Shown here: piece by piece, positions 53,270-64,000 of the stretch
Position numbering within the stretch: the stretch's first letter is position 1
How the letters are laid out: each line of letters opens with the position of its first letter
NCBI GenBank assembly: GCA_005656395.1
Contig: SRSI01000065.1
Location: forward strand, 99,688 to 163,687
DNA from: Strongyloides papillosus
Taxonomy: Eukaryota; Nematoda; Chromadorea; Rhabditida; Strongyloididae
DNA: 64,000 nt
Direction of reading: 5' to 3'
Notes under the pieces: generated by a model
What the model was told of the DNA's origin: nothing
Seen by the model: the letters and a program-made list of their open reading frames with translations, nothing else
The model's database searches: none
Position numbers and translations under genes: made by a program

Positions 53270-55430
53270 AAAAATTTTATTTTTTTTAAATATGTTAATT
53301 TAATTATAAAGTGAAAATAAAAATTTTAATTTCTTAGTATTTTTTTCACTCAAAAATTTTAATGACATATTTTGCATATAGATTTTGTTTTGTATGCAAT
53401 TAACATACTTGAAAATAGATTAACACATAATATATATTTTTTATAAAATTTGTTATATTTTACATACTTTACCTGAAACATACATATAATATTGTGTTAA
53501 TATATTTATTAAATTTATAGCATTTATTTAGAATTAAAAGAACAAACATGTATATGTTTTTTTAATATAAAACTATTTAACATACTATTTTATAAATTAA
53601 GACATTAATATATAAATAAAATACTGAAATAATTTCTACCATTTTTTTACAAAATTGTTAAATATGACATACAAAAATAGAAAAAAGCAGGAAAAATAAC
53701 ACTAAAATTGACATAAATTGTTTTTAAGATAAGCTGTAAACTTCGTCATAGTCACATTTTTTAAGTTAGACTTAAATCTATATAAAAAACTATATCAACT
53801 TAGTTTTATAAAGTTTTAATAAAGTAATATCTATCTAACTTTTTAATTTCTACGAAAAAAATGATCATCACTTATTGACACATAACTTTGCTAATTCTTT
53901 ATTAATCTAAATTCTATTAAGTTTTTTCCTTATTTCTGACTTTTACATTTCAAATAAGTTAAAAGCTAAAAAAATCCATTCACTTTTACAAAAGTAATCT
54001 AAAAGACAAAACTATGCAAAAAATTGCCCAAGAAAATAGTATTTTATAAATGTAACTTGACCACTTATAGATCAAAAGTTTGAAAACCCATTTTCCGCAC
54101 TAAGTTGAAAAAAAATACATCAAATGACTATTTGTCCATAAAATTTGATCAAGTTTCAGGAAAGTTATGCTGAAGACAAAACTGATTTTTGTAAAAAAAA
54201 TGAAAAAAAGGCAAAAAAGTTAACATTCAAATTAACATAACTTCTTTTGTTGTTAAGCTATAGACTTCGTTAGACTCTAATTTTTTAGCTAGACGTAGAT
54301 CTCTAAAACGGATACTATTTTTTTTGATTTTATCAAGTTTTGATTAATTTACAGCTGTTTAAATTTTAAATCTTTTTTTCAAAATAGTCACCACTCTTTA
54401 GATCATAATTTAGCCAATTATTGTTCAACCTTAATATTATTATGTTTCCGAACTATTCTGGAAGTGTATCTTTTAAATGACATACTAATCAAATTTTTTT
54501 ATTTACTTTGAAGAAAGTTATTCTCTGAACAAAACCATACTAAAAAGGGGGTCAAAAAAGGGTTTTTTGAAGAATAACTTGGCCAAATTCTGGCCAAAAA
54601 TTTATGAAACCGGTCCAGCTCCTCTAGTTAAAAAATAACACATCTTTTGGCTATTTACCCATAAAAATCGGTTGAATTTGAAGAGAGTTATGAGTGAGAC
54701 AAATTTTTTTCTCTTATTTCTTTTTGGTATAGATTAGAAATATTGTAATAATCTAACTTACCAAACCTTATGTTGAAAGTAAACCAATGTAAAGAAACTT
54801 TTTATTTAGAGTGATTTGCTACAAAATGACAAAAACATAAAAAAATAACAAAACAGTTACTCATCTACGCCATGTTACGGTTTCTTACTATCTATAGTTA
54901 TTATAATACACAAAAAACTAAAACGGTCTGTTAGATCGACCTATATGCAAAACAATATAGACTGCACGAGCAGTTTATTAGACCCTCCTCTCAAAATTAA
55001 TAAAAATGCAAAAGAGCAGTTTAATATAAAAAAAAATGTATGAAACTAACATAAGCATTTTTCCATGAATTGATAATATGCAGTTTATAACTTTTTTCAA
55101 AATGTTACTTTTATATAAAATTCATGTGTCAGTTTCATATAAATTTTTTGATGTAGTTTTATAAAAAAATGCTTTATGTTGGTTTATATAAAAACGTATT
55201 ATTTTTTAATCAATTATAGATTTTAACTTTATAAATAAAATTAAAAATAAAATTATCTACAAAATATAATAAATAAAATTTTTATTTACTACAAGGTAAA
55301 AATACATAAAAAAAATAATATAAACAACCAGTAAAAAACTTTTCAAAAAATTAAACAACCAGTTAAAAATAATAAATTCATCTAGTATTATCTTTCATAT
55401 TTTTTATTTTTTTTCAGCCTCATTCATCCT
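53270..55430 (+). repeat. AT-rich spacer, then dispersed repeat family 2, copy D (truncated)
   Basis: 53270-53640 holds no gene. From about 53640 to 54735 the sequence follows family 2 (AAGCTGTAAACTTCGTC, AAGCTATAGACTTCG, end GAGTGAGACAAATTTTTTTC), lacking the GC-rich terminus and roughly the first 900 bp of copy B. 54740-55430 is AT-rich with nothing recognisable. Confidence 0.65.
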
Positions 55431-55439
55431 GTTAGTCAT

Positions 55440-56770
55440 CCTGTCAACATCGTTATTTTTAACAAAACTTTCATTAACATCGTTATTTGAAACAACGTTT
55501 TCATAAACATCGTTGTTTGAAACAACTATTTCATTAACATCGTTGTTATTTAACATTGTTGTTTGAAACAACCGTTTTTCATTAACATCGTTATATGAAA
55601 AAATGCTTTCACAACAACGTTTTCATAACATCGTTTTCATAAACAATGCTTTCTTAACGATACTTTCATAAACAATGCTTTCATAAGATTGTTTTCATAA
55701 GGAACTCTTTCATAAGATTGTTTTCATAAGGAATTCCTTCATAAGATTGTTTTCATAAGGAATTCTTTCATAAGGAATGCTTTCATAAGATTGTTTTCAT
55801 AAGGAATGCTTTCATAAGATTGTTTTCATAAGAAATGCTTTCATAAGGAATGCTTTCATAAAGAATGCTTTCATAAGATTGTTTTCATAAGGAATTCCTT
55901 CATAAGATTGTTTTCATAAGGAATTCTTTCATAAGGAATGCTTTCATAAGATTGTTTTCATAAGGAATGCTTTCATAAGATTGTTTTCATAAGGAATGCT
56001 TTCATAAGATTGTTTTCATAAGAAATGCTTTCATAAGGAATGCTTTCATAAGGAATGCTTTCATAAGATTGTTTTCATAAGGAATTCCTTCATAAGATTG
56101 TTTTCATAAGGAATTCCTTCATAAGAAATGCTTTCATAAGATTGTTTTCATAAGGAATTCCTTCATAAGATTGTTTTCATAAGGAATTCCTTCATAAGGA
56201 ATGCTTTCATAAGATTGTTTTCATAAGGAATTCCTTCATAAGATTGTTTTCATAAGGAATTCCTTCATAAGGAATGCTTTCATAAGATTGTTTTCATAAG
56301 AAATGCTTTCATAAGAAATGCTTTCATAAAGAATGCTTTCATAAGATTGTTTTCATAAGGAATTCCTTCATAAGGAATGCTTTCATAAGATTGTTTTCAT
56401 AAGAAATGCTTTCATAAGATCGTTCTCATAAGGAATGCTTTCATAAGATTGTTTTCATAAGATTGTTTTCATAAGCAATTCTTTCATAAGCAATTCTTTC
56501 ATAAGCAATGCTTTCATAAGCAATTCTTTCATAAGCAATGCTTTCATAAGATCGTTTTTATAAACAATGCTTTTATAACGATACTTTCATAAACAATGCT
56601 TTCATAACATTGTTATCTGAAACAATGCTTTCATAACATCGTTGTTTGAAACAACAGTTTCATTAACATTGTTATTTGAAACAACGTTTTCATTAACTTC
56701 GTTGTTATTTAACATTGTTGTTTGAAACAACCGTTTTTCATTAACATCGTTATATGAAACAACCTTTTCA
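55440..56770. repeat. Minisatellite of TTTCATAAG units with duplicated flanks
   Basis: The core 55640-56560 is a head-to-tail array of 14-17-bp units, each (G)NNTTGTTTTCATAAG or GGAATGCTTTCATAAG, with higher-order repeats of several units. The edges 55440-55635 and 56575-56770 are copies of each other in direct orientation (AACATCGTTATTTGAAACAACG... and CATTGTTGTTTGAAACAACC). GTTGTTTGAAACAAC is itself an inverted repeat. No long frame crosses it. Confidence 0.9.
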
Positions 56771-56902
56771 TTTACTGAAAAATTTTTGTTACATTATAAT
56801 TATTAATGTTTTTAAGATAAAACAATGTATGTATATTAATAAAAACATATATGTTTTTGAAAAAAAAAATTGTATGTTAGTTAAAAAAAATAGGACATGT
56901 AA

Positions 56903-58101
56903 CTGCACAGACATCTCTGACACTGAAAAACAATTCGATTTTCGGACAGTACCTTTTGACAAAGAGAAAGAAATTTATTTTTGTTTACAGTTGTCATCGA
57001 AAACTTTCGGTGTCCCACGAAAGTTCAATTTATAAGAGTAATTTGTGTACATATTTTTGTTGTAAAAAAATTGCCTTTACATCAATCTTATATAATACCA
57101 TGTGTGTTTAAAGAAAATAGAATTATCTTCAGATTTCTAGGCATTAACAACTTTATTTTTTCACATACAAATACGATATATTATAGTACTTTTGTAACTA
57201 ATAAAAAAACTTTTAATTTCACGTAGTTTTGTTGAATCTTGATTGTAGGCAAAATTGTAAACTACAAAAGCAATTAGAGATGTCTAATTACTTGTTGAAA
57301 AAAACAGAAGCGTCATTTTTTTTAAAATATATATACTTCTTAATAAAAAGCAGTAGTAAAATTACATTATTTTTGATTCTTATTTGTCGTATTTCTAAAA
57401 GTTAAAAGTATGAAAATAGGATAAAATACATAAAAGCTTTAAACAATTCGTAGTAACGTTTTTATGTGATAATAATTATGCTAAAAAAATATGGGAAATA
57501 ATAAAAAATAATATAAAAGTACCGTACTTTTTAAAAATTTTAATTACAAAAATAATGTAAGATTTCTTAAACAAATAAAATAAATGAGTAATATTCTTTA
57601 AATTGACCAATCTTACTATTATTTACAATTTTAATCTGTGCATAAAATTTCTAAAAAAAATAGCATATACAATTAATTTTTCTTAAATAATAAAATTGAA
57701 GTATTCAAATAATGATAACAATTTTAAAATAATATTTAGTAATGTTTCACATGTTTGATAGAGCTCTTCTTAATCTATTAAAACAATAAAAATATTTTCA
57801 ATAACTACCTCAGAAATTGCTAAAAAATAAATATTTATTACATTATCTTGGCTATACACTGATAAAACTCTAGTTTATTTTATGTCACAATGTGTTACTG
57901 GCTATTTTATAATTTTACTATTAACAATTTAAATTTCTTTAACAGGAAAAAAACATATGATTTTAACCTTGTCAGAAAAATATTCGTGAAACACATTCAG
58001 TTTTCGATGACAACTTTAGACAAAAATAAATTTCTTTCTCTTTGTCTAAAGGTACTGCCCGAAAATCGAATTGTTTTTCAGTGTCAGAGCTGTGTGTGTA
58101 C
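56903..58101. mobile_element. TIR element of about 1.2 kb
   Basis: Inverted ends of about 100 bp: 56903-57005 and 57995-58101 share CTGACACTGAAAAACAATTCG, ATTTTCGG(A/G)CAGTACCTTT, CAAAGAGAAAGAAATTTATTTTTGT and GTTGTCATCGAAAACT. The about 1 kb between is AT-rich and non-coding; frames seen at each end are the two arms translated. Non-autonomous; family not recognised. Confidence 0.8.
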
Positions 58102-58336
58102 TCATTATTTCTAAATGATATTATAATAAAAATATAGAAGGGAATTTGATCTTTAAATTAAATATAATATCATTTAAAAATAATAAGTAAAAAAAAGTTA
58201 TTTATTGAATATTTTAAAGGAGTTTTTTGAAAAACTTTTAGGTGATTAACAATAAATGTTCATCAAAATTTTGAAATTTTTAAAAAGGTGTTTCAACATT
58301 TATGTCTTAATATAGAAAAAATTTTTGTGGACATAT

Positions 58337-58501
58337 TGTAACGCCCCCAGAAGGCGTTATCAAGAAAACTCTATAAATACCAAAAATAAATTCATTTTAA
58401 TGTATATGTAAAAGATAAGATACATTGTGATCACCTATTAATAAAAAGTTATTTTATATATTTATACTTTACTATATCACCCGAGGATAGCACCTCGTTA
58501 A
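58337..58501 (+). mobile_element. Possible LTR remnant starting TGTAACGCCC
   Basis: TGTAACGCCCCCAGAAGGCG begins with an LTR-like TGTAACG and a small hairpin (TAACGCC/GGCGTTA). TATAAATA (about 58371) and AATAAA signals follow, and the block ends CTCGTTA, imperfectly inverse to the start. No target duplication and no partner, so tentative. Confidence 0.3.
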
Positions 58502-59706
58502 AAAAGCTTATAAATTTTAATCTTGATTTAAATGTGTATAATTAAAAGTTTTTACTTTTTAAATTAATAATTGGTTCAAATGTGCTAATTGATCATAAAA
58601 AACTAATTTCTCCATTTATTGCCTTCTTATTCAACCACTATAATTAAACGATTATAAAGTTTGATCGAAATTTAAACAAAAAAGTGAATGCTGCAAAAAA
58701 AATTATTTATATGCTACAAATCATCTTTAAATACGATTACTTGTTGTTATAACTTGCCAATATAATCATTGTATCAAATTAAATGCTTTATTCTACTTTT
58801 TAAAGAGGGGACCTCTAAACCAAAATTTAGCAGGAAGAAGTGAAATTAAAGAAATATAGTAAATAATTATTTGTACAAATATCAGTTATTTTAGAACAAT
58901 TTTTTATATTTCATATAGTCGAATATTCAGTAAAATTTATGATATTAGATAAGAAAAACTTTATTTTTACTTTGTTTATGTATCATTATAATAAAAGAAA
59001 ATAAAGATGATGATATGAACTGTTTTTGAATATATATATGAATTATTAGAAGAATTTTTATTAAAAATACTGTAAAATACATTTATTTTTCTTAAAAAAA
59101 CTTTTACAAAAAGTTTTAAATTAAAGTTAAAAAGCATTTAAGTGATCAAAGATTATGGTGTCGTTTTATACTGCATTTTATAGAAATTGCATATGCAAAA
59201 AACTAAAAATGTTTGTATAGTCAATAGAAAAAGAAATAGCATTATCTACTAGTTCTTTTAAATTATACAAATATCTAAATTTTTAAAAAACAAAATTATT
59301 AAGTGAATTGAGTGCGCGACCGGTATAAAAACATTTTTTTTCGAATATTGAAATTTTTAAATAAAAATTGGAGGTCTTGCGGGTAAATCAACTGATTATA
59401 TTGTATATTTTTAATGTTTTAATACCAAAAATATCATCTAAGAACGTTTAGTCTGAAACATATTGAAACTTTAAATATGAATTATTAAAACAGTAAATTA
59501 TTATTGTTTTTTAAAATTTTTTTAAGTTTAATGATAAGTAAAAATTATAGAAATAGTTTTGTTGGAGTGTTGCACCACTCAAAAGATACTTTTTATTTTA
59601 AACCACAAAATATAATCAGATTACAATTAAATAATAAATCAGATAACTTAATTAATTAGCTAAGTAACAGAACCAACTAAGGCCTTCTAGAATACAAAAG
59701 AGATAA
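58502..59706. other. AT-rich intergenic DNA
   Basis: No gene supported. 58670-58760 faintly resembles family 3 repeats (GAATGCTGCAAAAAAAATT). Confidence 0.45.
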
Positions 59707-59708
59707 TA

Positions 59709-60594
59709 TTAGGTTGTCGCAAAAGTTCTGTCGTATTTTTTACGAAATTTTTAAATGATTGTAATTTTAATAAGAAATATGTCTAATTTACAATATATTA
59801 TCGAATATAATCTACAACTAGTCTCTGTTTATTAGCTATCTTATCGATTCCAGATGTGAAGAATTTTCCATTCTTTTGAAGAAAATTTCAAAAAAACCAA
59901 TATTTGCCTCACCAACTTTACTAAAGTATCTACCATTCTAGAAATTATGTAGAGATAAGAGTAGGTAGTGATTAGATAGAGAAACATCTGGAGAATATGT
60001 TGTGTGCAAGATTAATTCATAACTTCTCTTATCCAGAATTTTTCGAGTCTTCAATGTCACATGTCGTTATCTTGAAGAACAACATTTTTGTCATTTTTCG
60101 AATTTCATTATTTTTTAGAATTTTTTTGTCCAATTTTGATAGAATTTTATAATAGAGGTCATTAGAGGTAGTTTGGGATTGATAGAATCTCAAAAAATTT
60201 TTATTCAAAGCTAAAGCCATACAAATCTATACTTCATCTTCAAGTTTCATTTCCTTGTCTTGAAACTTTGAGAATGTTCTTTACATAGTTCCAACATTTA
60301 CTACATCTCTCCCCAATGCTATACAAAAATTTTTGGAACTATCAGTTGTCATTTGTCTTAGTTGATGCTTTTAGAAAATGCAGTGTCAAAAATGACTTCC
60401 GACCACATCCGTGTTTATTAAAAGAAAAATGTAGCATAGATAATGTGAAAAATTGTAATTATGCGAATTATAAAGTTAAGAAGTGGTACTATCTAATTAT
60501 TATAATAGCTTAATTTTATATTAATTTAATTATATTTTTTTGATGATTAAAAATGACCGTAAAAAATACGACAGAAACTTTTTCGACAACCTAA
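59709..60594 (-). mobile_element. Decayed mariner-like element, copy 1
   Basis: 886 bp, TIRs TTAGGTTGTCGCAAAAGTTC at the left and its near inverse at the right (GAAACTTTTTCGACAACCTAA), flanked by TA target duplications (59707-59708, 60595-60596). The minus strand keeps faint remnants resembling the C-terminal half of a mariner transposase (DLYYKILSKLDKKI region, 60029-60220). Too short and decayed to encode transposase; the TIR differs from copy 2. Confidence 0.75.
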
Positions 60595-60596
60595 TA

Positions 60597-61429
60597 CAAT
60601 AAACATAATTAATTAAAGCTTACAGTTGAATAAAACAGATCTGTGATAACTTATCAACAGAATAATATCAGATTTCAAAACAGTAGTTTAACCCTAAAAT
60701 ATACAATAATTAGGTAACTCAATGATATACTAAATGATGAGATATCTAACGTTGATAAAAGTATAAATGAATTAGAATGACAGATCTTTACTATATATAT
60801 AAAAAAAGAATCTTCTAGAAATACAAAACAAAGAGTTAGTTTTGGGATAATGTTTTTTTTTCCATGATCTAGATAATTCTATGAGAAAAAATATAAGAGA
60901 AATAGAAGAGCCTTAGGTACAAAGAGTAAAGTACAAATGAGAACATTCGATAAAAGACTATATTCTTACTGATAAAAAATTCTTGATTTTATATAAATAT
61001 TTTTGACATATCTTTTTCAAAAAAAATTTGTTGAAAAGAGTGAATGACCTAACTTTTTATCTTAAATTAATGAAGTATTTTAAAGTTTAATTTACTTATA
61101 CAGAATCGGGTCCAGCAGGCGGTGTCGAAATGACACTCAAAAAATCTCTGTGTAAGATATTATAGTCTTCATAAAGTTGGTTTTCGTAATTTTATTATCT
61201 GTTTCTTAAAAAAAAAAACGTTTAAGGTAGACGATTTATTCCGTTAAATTTGGTAATCTCTAATTTTTTATGTCACTTAGATATAGGCGTATAAATTTAA
61301 GTGATCTAAGCTAATTTTTAGGTTGTTTTTAATGTAGCCAAAATATTTAACTTTCTATTTTAAAGTTTTGCCATAAAATTCAAAGATTTTGGTTACTTAA
61401 ATATTATAAGAGATTATAGCTTATGAAAA
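60597..61429. other. AT-rich intergenic DNA
   Basis: I see no gene, RNA or repeat here. Confidence 0.5.
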
Positions 61430-61431
61430 TA

Positions 61432-62721
61432 TTAGGTTGTCCCATCCAAAATAACTATTTTTTGATACACGATGTTTGACACGTGTTTTCTCAAATGATT
61501 AGCTATGTTTTGGTATAAAAATGAAACTGTTAGATTCTCCTAAATCTCCTTTACGCGTTGATATATATATCATTGCCATGAGCTCTGTTTATTATCATCT
61601 TATCTTAAAAACAAACAATGCTGTCAAAACGTGATATTCATAATATTATACTTTATGAATTCAAGCATGGTAATAATGTTGCAAAAACAACTCAGAAAAT
61701 TAATGAATCTTTTGGAGAGAATCTTATCAATGTTTCTAACATGCAAAGATAGGTTAATAAATTTAAAGTAGACAATGAGAATCTCGAAAATGAAGAGCGT
61801 AGACGACATGAGTCTGTTCTTGACAACGGTGAATTACGAAAAGTTGTTGAAGCTAATCCATGCGCAACCGTTAGAGAACTTGCAGGGGAGTTAAATGTAT
61901 CCAAAACAACTGTTTCTGATCATTTAAAGGAGATAGGAAAGACGAAAAAAGCTTGACCGATGGGTACCCTCATGAATAAAACGATTATCAAAAATTACGG
62001 TCGTTATGAGGTTTGTTCTTCCATCAATTTAAGGAACAAAAATGACTCATTTTTTTAATCGTCTTATCACTTGCGATGAAAAATGGATTCTCTACGACAA
62101 TCGTAAAAGATTTAGGCAATGGTTGGACGAGAATGAAGCACCGAAACAGTTCCTGAAATCCAAATTATCCCCCAAAGAAGCTTATGGTATCTGTTTGGTG
62201 GTCTGCTGCAGGAATTATTCACTATGAGCTCTTGAAACCTTGTGAAACTATTGATTCAGTATCCTACTGTCAACTTATTGGAAAAATGCACCAGAAATTG
62301 TCCCAAAAAAGACCCGCTGTAGTCAATAGAAAATAGCTCATTCTTCTTCACGATAATGCAAAACCACACGTTTTAAAAATGACTCTCCAGAAATTGTGCG
62401 AATTAGAATATGAAACTCTGTTTCACCCACCATATTCCTCTGACATTTCTCCAACAGATTACCACTTTTTCAAACATCTCAACAACTTCTTAACGGAGAA
62501 AGTCTTCAGGAACGATGAGGACATAAAAACTGCCTTCGAAACTTTCATTGAATCTAGAAGTTCGGATTTTAATGTAAATGGAATCAATAAGATTGCATCT
62601 CGTTAACAACAATGTGCAAATTGTAATGGTTCTCATTTTGAATAAAATATTTATTTTTAAAAAAGTTATGTACATTCAAAAATTTGGGTAAAAAATAGTC
62701 ATTTTGGCTGGGACAACCTAA
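61432..62721 (+). mobile_element. Full-length but inactive mariner, cecropia/Hsmar1-like
   Basis: 1290 bp with about 30-bp TIRs (TTAGGTTGTCCCATCCAAAA; the right end reads GGCTGGGACAACCTAA) and TA duplications (61430-61431, 62722-62723). Length and TIR spacing are those of an intact mariner. Confidence 0.93.
61618..62620 (+). pseudogene. Mariner transposase pseudogene
   Basis: ATG at 61618. The N-terminal DNA-binding part with two helix-turn-helix motifs (YEFKHGNNVAKT; ATVRELAGELNVSKTTV) is broken by TAG at 61750 and TGA near 61953. A frameshift near 62040 leads to the catalytic part: CDEKWILYDN, LHDNAKPH and SPTDYHFFKHL. The three catalytic Asp survive, the last two spaced as D34D, typical of mariner. 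A further shift near 62195 and a stop near 62333 are present, and the end matches family pattern (FIESRSSDFNVNGINKI). Similarity to the Hsmar1/cecropia subfamily is from recognition only. Inactive. Confidence 0.92.
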
Positions 62722-62723
62722 TA

Positions 62724-63284
62724 TAAGAGAATTCTCTATACGTAAACAAGAAAGAAAATTTCTTGTTATGATTTAGAATCCTGTTGTGCTTCATTAAGTC
62801 TACCAAAATTTTAGCTTTATTGCTCGTTTCTTTATTATAAGTTTATTTGTTTTAAGATAGATAACCATTAGAAATAAAAAATAAAAATTCAAAAAAATGA
62901 AATAAAAAAATTTAAATATTTAAGGAATTTTTTCTTTTGTGTTGAAAAAATTATTTCGTAATACATTTCAATGGTAATAAAAAATGAAACCAAACACTTT
63001 TTTTTCAATCAAATTCAATATTATTATTTTTTATGACATTTAACACTGGAAAAGTTCAGTGTCCTTAACTTTTCCTTAAGACATTTTCATTTTTTTTAAA
63101 TAACATTTTTTTCCATAAAATGTTTACTTTTTAAATGTTATTTAATGAAAAATGTAACTATTTAGAAAAAAATTTTTAAATTGCGCATTAAAAGGGTGCG
63201 TATAAGGTTAAAAAAAGCCTTTATAAGGAGAAAATATTGTGAATTTTTCATGTCTTCAATTTGATTAATTTCAAATAACTAAAA
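62724..63284 (+). promoter_or_regulatory. Upstream region of the secreted-protein gene
   Basis: AT-rich and non-coding. Two TATA-like motifs precede the ATG: GCGTATAAGG (about 63196) and CTTTATAAGGAG (about 63220), the latter 65 bases upstream of 63285 and a plausible core promoter. No splice acceptor sits directly before the ATG. Confidence 0.45.
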
Positions 63285-63950
63285 ATGAAATATATTATAT
63301 CTTGCCTTCTATTACTCGTTGCAGTTATTGTTGCCCATAGAGGATATCATTTTAATTATGATTATCCTCAATGGGGATATTTTCCTCAACCAAATTATCC
63401 TAACTTCTTCCTTCCACCAATAAATTATCCTTTAGATAATTTGTGGACTCCTCCAATGCCATTTCAAACTTTAGGCTTTGGATTCCTTAACCCATGGGGA
63501 CACCACCACCGTCATCACCACTTCCACCATAAATTCTTCCCAAATCACTTCTTTGGTGCTGGATACAACTTTGCTGATAAATATGCCTTTGACTTCTTTA
63601 CGAAATATGGATTCAACGTCAAAACTGCTCTCTTCTTTTGTAACAGTTTTACTACCCGTCCAGTTGTATGGCAAAGTGCTTACTTATTCAACTACTGCAA
63701 TTATATGAACCAAAATTATGGACGCGGAAATGAGCATATTCCAACCTATCCAAATGCACCAGATAACATGCCTGATCAAGATGTTCCATCATATCCAAGT
63801 CAAAATCTCCCATCATATCCAGAACAAAGTCCTCCAGCTCAGTATCCAGAACAAAATTCATCATCCACATATCCAGAACAGAGTGTCCCAGAGCAATATC
63901 CAAGCCAAGATGGATATCCTTCAAATGACGCTCCACAAAAACTATACTAA
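63285..63950 (+). CDS. Secreted His/Pro/aromatic-rich protein with YP(E/S)Q repeats
   Basis: An uninterrupted 221-residue frame, ATG at 63285, TAA at 63948. Residues 1-17 form a clear signal peptide (MKYIISCLLLLVAVIVA). Residues 20-70 are rich in Tyr, Phe, Pro and Trp. A histidine cluster GHHHRHHHFHHK (about 72-83) could bind metal. A more globular stretch (about 88-140) holds the only two mature Cys. The C-terminal third is low-complexity, with repeated YPSQ/YPEQ motifs. Composition suggests an extracellular, cuticle-, egg- or secretion-associated structural protein; no enzyme motif is seen and I recognise no named family. It is the only intact non-transposon protein gene in the window, single exon, with no poly(A) signal before the window ends. 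Antisense and shifted frames across it are shadows. Confidence 0.8.
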   Translation: MKYIISCLLLLVAVIVAHRGYHFNYDYPQWGYFPQPNYPNFFLPPINYPLDNLWTPPMPFQTLGFGFLNPWGHHHRHHHFHHKFFPNHFFGAGYNFADKYAFDFFTKYGFNVKTALFFCNSFTTRPVVWQSAYLFNYCNYMNQNYGRGNEHIPTYPNAPDNMPDQDVPSYPSQNLPSYPEQSPPAQYPEQNSSSTYPEQSVPEQYPSQDGYPSNDAPQKLY

Positions 63951-64000
63951 ATTTATTTAGCTAATTATCAACAGATAGTATGAAAAATTTAAAATTTTTA

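Noticed and set aside
56754..57226. Two overlapping frames after the 55-kb minisatellite, and 57890-58114
   Set aside because: They cover the inverted arms of a TIR element and share the same sequence read in different directions.
61692..61904. Minus-strand frame within the mariner
   Set aside because: Opposite strand of the recognised transposase remnant.

Overview
The window is about 80% A+T eukaryotic DNA, dominated by nested repeats and mobile elements with few genes. Spliced frames carry very short GT-AG introns (35-60 bp), acceptors are TTTTCAG or TTTTAG, some lie directly in front of an ATG, and mariner and Ty3/gypsy elements are present. Together these suggest an AT-rich invertebrate, most likely a nematode (a Strongyloides-like genome would fit). 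That is inference; no rRNA or diagnostic housekeeping gene is present to prove it.

Layout. 1-8.5 kb: AT-rich intergenic DNA with tRNA-Asp(GTC), tRNA-Gly(TCC), a solo LTR and a copy of a dispersed repeat. 8.5-15 kb: an array of related units, each with a short hairpin (AGATG...CATCT) and conserved unpaired blocks; its core is seven homogenised 200-bp tandem copies. 15.2-27.2 kb: a dispersed repeat split by a complete 10.2-kb Ty3/gypsy LTR retrotransposon. It has identical 107-bp LTRs, a 4-bp target duplication, a tRNA-Gln primer site and one uninterrupted 2180-codon Gag-Pol frame on the minus strand. It also carries two genes on the opposite strand, one spliced, placed between pol and the 3' LTR. 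27.4-35.1 kb: nested TIR elements and a decayed LINE. 35.1-39.9 kb: a palindromic minisatellite, a probable TIR element and further repeat copies. 41.4-44.8 kb: a second solo LTR, tRNA-Arg(TCT), an inverted-repeat element, tRNA-Thr(AGT) and tRNA-Ile(AAT). 45-54.7 kb: dispersed repeats flanking a small island of former host genes: a decayed GET4-like gene, a broken multi-exon gene with a homeodomain-like segment, and a tiny spliced reading frame. The first intron of the second gene holds a 2.9-kb LTR element that keeps gag, protease and integrase but lacks reverse transcriptase. 55.4-56.8 kb: a 1.3-kb minisatellite. 56.9-62.7 kb: a TIR element and two dead mariners. 63.3 kb: the only apparently intact host protein gene, a secreted His/Pro/aromatic-rich protein.

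The strongest candidate for something undescribed is the 10.2-kb retrotransposon. It combines antisense accessory genes (a small single-pass membrane protein with a PPPY tail motif and a 385-residue protein with a basic nuclear-signal-like stretch), a membrane and coiled-coil module inserted between the nucleocapsid-like region and protease, and a 5' leader with seven short hairpins whose stems vary while the loop stays nearly constant. The 8.5-15 kb hairpin array is a second unexplained structure.
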